From Candidatus Bipolaricaulota bacterium (GTDB lineage Bacteria > Bipolaricaulota > Bipolaricaulia > Bipolaricaulales > Bipolaricaulaceae): a stretch of 10,369 nucleotides of DNA. The notes under the pieces were generated by a model. That model had not been told where the DNA came from. It was given only the letters and a program-made list of their open reading frames with translations, and made no database searches. Below, piece after piece: positions 6,615 to 10,369 of this stretch. How positions within the stretch are numbered: the stretch's first letter is position 1; the number at the start of each line of letters is the position of its first letter. The stretch covers positions 1 to 10,369 of the forward strand of contig JALVLL010000166.1 of NCBI GenBank assembly GCA_027027485.1, read 5' to 3'. The position numbers and the translations under genes were made by a program.

Positions 6615-8330
6615 TCAAACACCGAGGCTATCCCGAAGCACCGCCGCGGCCCGGGAAACCGGGCCTTCCCCAAGGCCGAACTCGAGCCCCGCGGCCCGGA
6701 AGAGCTCGGGAAGGGGCCTCGAGCCGCCGAGGGAGAGGGCCCGTTTGTAGTTCCCCAACGCTTCCCTCGGGTCCCGCTGCGAGATCCTCCAGAGTCCCAG
6801 GGCCCCGAGCTGGGCGATCCCGTACTCGATGTAGTAGAAGGGGTGGAGGAAGATATGGAGCTGGCGGTGCCACTCCGATCGCAATACATCTTCGTACCCT
6901 TCCCAATCCACGATCCCGCCGAACCTCTTCCTGATCGCGACCCAGGCCTCTTCCCGTTCCTTCCGGGTGTGGCCGGGGTGGGTATAGATCCAGTGCTGGA
7001 AGGCGTCCACGGTGGCGATCCATGTAAGGAGCGTCACGATCCCCTCGAGGTGTTGGGTCCTGGCGCGGTGGGCGTCATCGCTAGAGTAGAAGACCTCCCA
7101 GTGGGGATGCGTCAAAAGCTCCATGGACATGGAAGCCACCTCGGCGAACTCCAGGGGCGGCCGCCGCAGGAAGATCAGGGGCTCATCCCGGGCAAGGAGG
7201 GTGTGGAAGGCGTGTCCCGACTCATGCAATAACGTCCGCAAGTCCCGGTAGCGACCCACGGCGTTCATGAAGATAAAGGGGAGCCTCCGTTCATCAAGGT
7301 CGTCTTGGTACCCGCCCGGGGCCTTGCCCTTACGGGATTCGAGGTCAAGGAGTCCATAACGGGGAAGGATCGAGAAAAGCTCGCCGAGCTCGGGATCGAG
7401 CCGGTGGAAGATCTCGGAGACACCCTCCACGAGCTCCTCGACTTTCTCAAAGGGTCGAAGCGGGGGTTTGCCGCTCGGATCAACGTTCAGGTCCCAGGGG
7501 CGGAGCTTATCCACCCCGAGGGCCTCCTCTCGCCTCTTCTGGAGCTCCACGAGCACCGGGACCACATGCCGCTCCACCGCGGCATGGAATGCCTCGCAGT
7601 CCTTTGGGGTGTAATCGAAGCGTTCCCTTTTCCTGAAGGCGTAGGCGCGGTAGTCCTCGAAACCGGCGTTGGCCGCGATCCTCTGCCGCAGCTTAAGGAG
7701 CTCATCGAAGAGGCCGTCGAGCTCATCCCGATCGCGGAGCCTGCGCCCGGAAATCCTCTCCCACGCATCCCGGCGCACCTCCCGATCGGGGTCCTCGAGG
7801 TACTTGGCGGCCTGCTGGAGGGTGAGATCCTTTCCCCCGATGGTCACGGTCATCGCTCCGGTGATCTTCTGGTAGCGCTGGGTGAGCTTCTCTTCCTCCA
7901 TCTCCAGCGGGACGTTCTCCTCGCGGAAGAGCTCCACCTGGTTCCTGAAGGAGCGGAGGAGGACGGTGTAGCGATCTTCGGGGAGCTCTCCGGCGGCGGG
8001 GGACTCGACGAGTTTCACCATGAGCTTCTGCATGGCGGGCTTGAGCTTGGGCTCGATCATCTCCACGAACTCGAGGTATGCCCGCTCGTATTCCTTGTTG
8101 GCGGTATCACAGGTCATCCGGATGTAGCGGATGCTCCGCTCCTCGAAGATTACCGAGAGGAGCTCCGAGAGGTCCGCGAGCCACCTTTCTGCCTCTTCCC
8201 TTGTGTTCAGGGGGAGCGCCGCGAGGTCCTCGAAGTAGGGCGTGAGGTCTTCCCAACCCCTGAGCCTGAAATCCTCGGCCACGAACACCCGCGGGTACTC
8301 CCGCGGGAGTTTCTCGAGCTCAAGCGCCAT
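6615..8330 (-). CDS. pepF: M3-family oligoendopeptidase (pepF-like zinc metallopeptidase)
   Basis: This is a 571-residue cytoplasmic zinc endopeptidase of MEROPS family M3 (clan MA) that cleaves short peptides. The zinc site is HESGH (369-373; His369, His373, catalytic Glu370). The third ligand is probably Glu397 in EFAEVASMSME, 24 residues on, which is the family spacing. The substrate-side motif HPFYYIEYGIAQLGAL (496-511) is also typical of M3. There is no signal peptide, and the long helical N-terminal half (1-200) is the usual lid domain. The length matches the family (about 560-610). I chose ATG 8330 because AAAGGAG (8343-8337) lies 6 nt before it. An in-frame ATG at 8351 would add MRRKERG but has no comparable site. 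A secreted unknown protein follows 12 nt downstream, and a promoter with an operator-like dyad lies upstream. The exact subfamily (PepF or another M3B group) is uncertain. Confidence 0.94.
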   Translation of the reverse strand: MALELEKLPREYPRVFVAEDFRLRGWEDLTPYFEDLAALPLNTREEAERWLADLSELLSVIFEERSIRYIRMTCDTANKEYERAYLEFVEMIEPKLKPAMQKLMVKLVESPAAGELPEDRYTVLLRSFRNQVELFREENVPLEMEEEKLTQRYQKITGAMTVTIGGKDLTLQQAAKYLEDPDREVRRDAWERISGRRLRDRDELDGLFDELLKLRQRIAANAGFEDYRAYAFRKRERFDYTPKDCEAFHAAVERHVVPVLVELQKRREEALGVDKLRPWDLNVDPSGKPPLRPFEKVEELVEGVSEIFHRLDPELGELFSILPRYGLLDLESRKGKAPGGYQDDLDERRLPFIFMNAVGRYRDLRTLLHESGHAFHTLLARDEPLIFLRRPPLEFAEVASMSMELLTHPHWEVFYSSDDAHRARTQHLEGIVTLLTWIATVDAFQHWIYTHPGHTRKEREEAWVAIRKRFGGIVDWEGYEDVLRSEWHRQLHIFLHPFYYIEYGIAQLGALGLWRISQRDPREALGNYKRALSLGGSRPLPELFRAAGLEFGLGEGPVSRAAAVLRDSLGV

Positions 8331-8344
8331 CCCGCGCTCCTTTC

Positions 8345-8356
8345 GCCTCATGAGGC
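8345..8356. repeat. 12-bp perfect palindrome upstream of the peptidase start
   Basis: GCCTCATGAGGC reads the same on both strands and sits 15 nt upstream of the chosen peptidase start, within its predicted mRNA leader. It also contains the alternative ATG at 8351. It could be a regulator half-site pair or chance. Confidence 0.4.
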
Positions 8357-8380
8357 CGGGTCCACACGAACTGAGGGAGA

Positions 8381-8401
8381 GATCTCACGTCCATTGAGAT
8401 C
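8381..8401. promoter_or_regulatory. Operator-like dyad at the predicted peptidase transcription start
   Basis: GATCTCA (8381-8387) and TGAGATC (8395-8401) are perfect 7-bp inverted arms separated by CGTCCAT. The spacing of 14 bp between half-site centres (just over one helical turn) suits a dimeric regulator. It lies immediately downstream of the predicted minus-strand -10 box (8408-8403) and covers the expected +1 near 8396, where a bound protein would block transcription. No regulator gene is present in the window. Confidence 0.5.
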
Positions 8402-8402
8402 G

Positions 8403-8431
8403 AGGATAGGAGTAGAGGCGGCTTCCGTCAA
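8403..8431 (-). promoter_or_regulatory. Sigma70-like promoter of the peptidase operon
   Basis: On the minus strand, TTGACG (8431-8426, 5 of 6 consensus) and TATCCT (8408-8403, 4 of 6) are separated by exactly 17 nt. Transcription would start near 8396, about 66 nt before the peptidase ATG at 8330. I see no equally good promoter for the divergent plsY in the same gap. Confidence 0.5.
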
Positions 8432-8462
8432 AGGTTTGTGGGGTATGCGGGAGGATCTTAAG

Positions 8463-9146
8463 ATGGAAAGCGGGATGTGGGAAATAGTTATCGCGGCAAC
8501 GCTCGGGTCCCTTTTGGGATCGCTGCCCACCGCTTACCTCGTGGGCAGGGCTCATGGGGTGGACATAAGGAAGCACGGCTCGGGCAACGTGGGGATGACC
8601 AATGCCTGGCGGGTGCTGGGCTGGAAGGCCGGGGTGGCGGTGGGAGCAGTGGACATCCTCAAAGGCTACGTGGCCGCGGCCTGGATCTCGCGCCTGGCGG
8701 CCGCCGGGGGTATGAACCCTGTGTACGCCGGGATCCTCACCGGGGCCGCGGCCATCCTGGGCCACGTTTTCACCCCGTGGCTCGGGTTCCGCGGCGGGAA
8801 AGGGGTGGCCACCGGTGCCGGGGTGCTTTTGGGACTTATGCCCATTCCAGTGGCAGTCTGTGCCGCGGTCTTCGCCGTGGCCTTCCTCTCCACCCGGACG
8901 GTATCGGTGGGGTCCCTTTCCGCGGCGGCGGCGCTACCTTTGAGCGTTTTCCTGCTTGATCGCTTGACCGGGCTCGAGTACCACCCGGCGCTTCTTTGGC
9001 TTTCGGTGGCCCTGGCGCTCTTCGTCTTCTGGACCCACAGGGCGAATATAAGGAGACTCCTCCGGGGCGAGGAATTGAGTTTCCGCGAAAAGAGAAAAAT
9101 GGGACAGAAACTCAGTAGAGAACCCAATGGCCACCGAACGCGGTAG
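8463..9146 (+). CDS. plsY: Acyl-phosphate:glycerol-3-phosphate acyltransferase PlsY
   Basis: This is an integral membrane acyltransferase of 227 residues. It transfers an acyl group from acyl-phosphate (made by PlsX) to sn-glycerol-3-phosphate, giving lysophosphatidate, the first step of phospholipid synthesis in most bacteria. All PlsY signatures are visible: HGSGNVGMTN (38-47), DILKGYVAA (64-72), GFRGGKGVATGAG (108-120) and the C-terminal HRANIRRLLRGEE (192-204). Hydrophobic segments fit the five-helix topology. ATG 8463 is chosen because GGGAGG (8449-8454) lies 8 nt upstream. The reading frame is open far upstream, but that part is the antisense of the peptidase gene. The C-terminal tail after RLLRGEE is basic and slightly long. 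It stands alone between a divergent peptidase and a convergent RNase, with no plsX in view. Confidence 0.96.
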   Translation: MESGMWEIVIAATLGSLLGSLPTAYLVGRAHGVDIRKHGSGNVGMTNAWRVLGWKAGVAVGAVDILKGYVAAAWISRLAAAGGMNPVYAGILTGAAAILGHVFTPWLGFRGGKGVATGAGVLLGLMPIPVAVCAAVFAVAFLSTRTVSVGSLSAAAALPLSVFLLDRLTGLEYHPALLWLSVALALFVFWTHRANIRRLLRGEELSFREKRKMGQKLSREPNGHRTR

Positions 9147-9156
9147 CTCGATCGCT

Positions 9157-9175
9157 TAGGCAAAAGCGGTGCCTA
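9157..9175. terminator. Possible bidirectional hairpin between plsY and the RNase gene
   Basis: TAGGCA (9157-9162) and TGCCTA (9170-9175) form a perfect 6-bp stem around AAAGCGG, 11 nt after the plsY stop in a convergent gap. No clear T-run follows on either strand, so termination is only a guess. Confidence 0.25.
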
Positions 9176-9264
9176 TTAAGTTATCCCCGGAACTTCAGCC
9201 GCTCCGCAGATCCCAGAGGCTTTCCGGCGTTACCCAGAGCGCGCGGCAGGCTCTCAGGGTAGCC

Positions 9265-10369
9265 TCAGAATTCCTCCAGCGACTCGAGCATCGCCGCCAG
9301 GGATTCCCCTTCCTTCTTGCGCGTGATTTCCACGAGGCCAAGCTTCGTCACATCGATGAAATCCGCCGGCACACGATCTTTGCGGAGCTCCTGCTTCAGG
9401 CGCTCGATCACCTTTCGCTCGTGTTCCTTGGAGGCCATGTCCACGAAGTCCACGATGATGATCCCCGAAAGCTTCCTCAACCTAAGTTGCCGCGGTATCT
9501 CCACCGCCGCCTCGAGGTTGGTGTTGAAGATGGCCGCCTCCTGGTTCTTGTGGCGGATGTCCTTCCCGGTGTTCACGTCGATGGCGGTGAGGGCCTCGGT
9601 CTCGTCGATGGTGATGAAGCCCCCGCCCTTGAGGGGGACGCGGCGCTGTAGGGCCTCCCGGAGCTGTCGTTCGATGTCATAGCGCACGAAGAGGGGGATG
9701 GTCCCCCGGTAAAGCTTCACCCGCCCGCGGAGCTTATCCAAGTGGAGGTAGTGGAGGTAGTGGAGGATCTCCTTGTGCTCCGCCTCGTCGTCCACGATGA
9801 GGGAATTCACGTCCTCGGTGAAGCGGTCCCGGACGATCGCCTTCACGATGTCCGGCTCCCGGTAGAGGAGGGCCGGGGCCGATACCTTGGCCGCCTTCTC
9901 CTCGATACCCTTCCAGGTGCCCAGGAGAAACTTGAAGTCCCGCTCGAGATCCTCCCTTGGAGCCCCGGCGGCGGCGGTGCGGGCGATGAGTCCTTCGCCC
10001 GGGGCCTTGAGCTCGTAGGCGATCTGGCGCAGGCGCTTGGCCTCATCGGGATCGGTGATGCGGCGCGAGATGGCCACCCGATCCTCCTTGGGCAAAAAGA
10101 CCCAGTAGCGGCCGGGGATGCTGATCTTGGTGGTCCCCTGGGGGTTCTTCTTCCCCACGCCCTCCCGGCGGACCTGGATGATGATGGACTGTCCCGGCCG
10201 GAGGACCTTCTGGATCGGCGGGGGCCCCTTCCAGGGCTCGAATCCCTTGGAGATGAGGATCGCGTCGTTTATCTCGTGCTGGGAGAGGAAGAGGGACTGT
10301 TTCTCCCCCACGTCCACGAAGGCGGCCCCAAGCCCCGCCAGGACCGTCTCCACCCTTCCCTTATAGATG
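9265..10369 (-). CDS. rng: Ribonuclease E/G family endoribonuclease (partial; start lies beyond the window)
   Basis: This single-strand-specific, 5'-end-sensing endoribonuclease acts in rRNA maturation and mRNA decay. The visible frame runs from the window end (reading IYKGRV then GLGAAFVDVG, the start of the S1 domain as in RNase G) to TGA 9267-9265, about 367 residues. After the S1 region come the RNase H-like and 5'-sensor parts (REDLERDFKFLLGTW, DVNSLIVDD) and the DNase I-like catalytic core. Numbered from the GTG at 10353, the two metal-binding aspartates are Asp259 in TAIDVNTGK and Asp302 in IIIVDFVDM, 43 residues apart as in E. coli RNase E (303 and 346). The protein ends shortly after LGLVEITRKKEGESLAAML. 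It therefore lacks the CPxCxG zinc-link and the small C-terminal domain of canonical members. A GTG at 10353 is internal, not the true start. Confidence 0.93.
   Translation of the reverse strand, partial: IYKGRVETVLAGLGAAFVDVGEKQSLFLSQHEINDAILISKGFEPWKGPPPIQKVLRPGQSIIIQVRREGVGKKNPQGTTKISIPGRYWVFLPKEDRVAISRRITDPDEAKRLRQIAYELKAPGEGLIARTAAAGAPREDLERDFKFLLGTWKGIEEKAAKVSAPALLYREPDIVKAIVRDRFTEDVNSLIVDDEAEHKEILHYLHYLHLDKLRGRVKLYRGTIPLFVRYDIERQLREALQRRVPLKGGGFITIDETEALTAIDVNTGKDIRHKNQEAAIFNTNLEAAVEIPRQLRLRKLSGIIIVDFVDMASKEHERKVIERLKQELRKDRVPADFIDVTKLGLVEITRKKEGESLAAMLESLEEF

Noticed and set aside
5946..7232. Long plus-strand open frame across the secreted-protein and peptidase genes
   Set aside because: It is a GC-rich shadow opposite two well-supported genes, with no family motifs and no ribosome binding site.
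7305..8462. A 613-residue plus-strand protein with PlsY as its C-terminal domain
   Set aside because: The upstream part is the antisense of the M3 peptidase gene, and a strong ribosome binding site marks the PlsY start at 8463.
9248..9265. AGGCT/AGCCT inverted arms at the RNase stop codon as a terminator
   Set aside because: The stem is only 5 bp, overlaps the stop codon and has no T-run on either strand.

Overview
This is a GC-rich, gene-dense bacterial chromosome segment. It carries seven complete or nearly complete protein genes, one of them broken by a stop codon, plus two genes cut off by the window ends. PlsY and an RNase E/G family enzyme indicate a bacterium. The two-subunit class I (iron-sulfur, oxygen-sensitive) fumarase, the high GC content and the compact layout suggest an anaerobic or thermophilic lineage, possibly a deep-branching uncultivated one. 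The sequence alone does not allow a firm placement. TGA is the terminator of most genes here, so the standard code applies. I see no tRNA or rRNA gene, CRISPR array, insertion sequence or phage gene, and no recognisable defence system.

Left part (1-2186, plus strand): the last 52 codons of a class I fumarase alpha subunit, then the beta subunit, then a malic enzyme. The beta subunit stop and the malic enzyme start are directly adjacent. Together they convert fumarate to malate and then to pyruvate, CO2 and a reduced nicotinamide cofactor, or the reverse. The alpha/beta junction carries an 11-bp hairpin and facing arrays of 7-bp repeats.

Middle part (2286-4349, minus strand): a secreted WD40-type protein with 14 recognisable blade repeats (two seven-bladed propellers). 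It is interrupted by an in-frame TGA after repeat 10, and the frame beyond is intact with four more repeats. A good sigma70-like promoter lies upstream. A 12-TM MFS transporter (about 4490-5713, plus) diverges from it. Its start is uncertain.

Right-middle part (5673-8330, minus strand): a two-gene operon of an M3-family oligoendopeptidase (pepF-like) followed 12 nt later by a secreted protein of unknown function. The latter's 3' end overlaps the MFS gene tail to tail by 41 bp. The operon promoter overlaps a 21-bp dyad that looks like an operator.

Right part: plsY (8463-9146, plus), the glycerol-3-phosphate acyltransferase of membrane lipid synthesis, diverges from the peptidase. It converges on an RNase E/G gene (9265 to beyond the window end, minus). 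That RNase ends right after its catalytic core and lacks the usual CPxCxG zinc-link. The intergenic gaps (about 80, 99, 140, 12, 132 and 118 bp) are short. No stretch over 300 bp lacks a gene.
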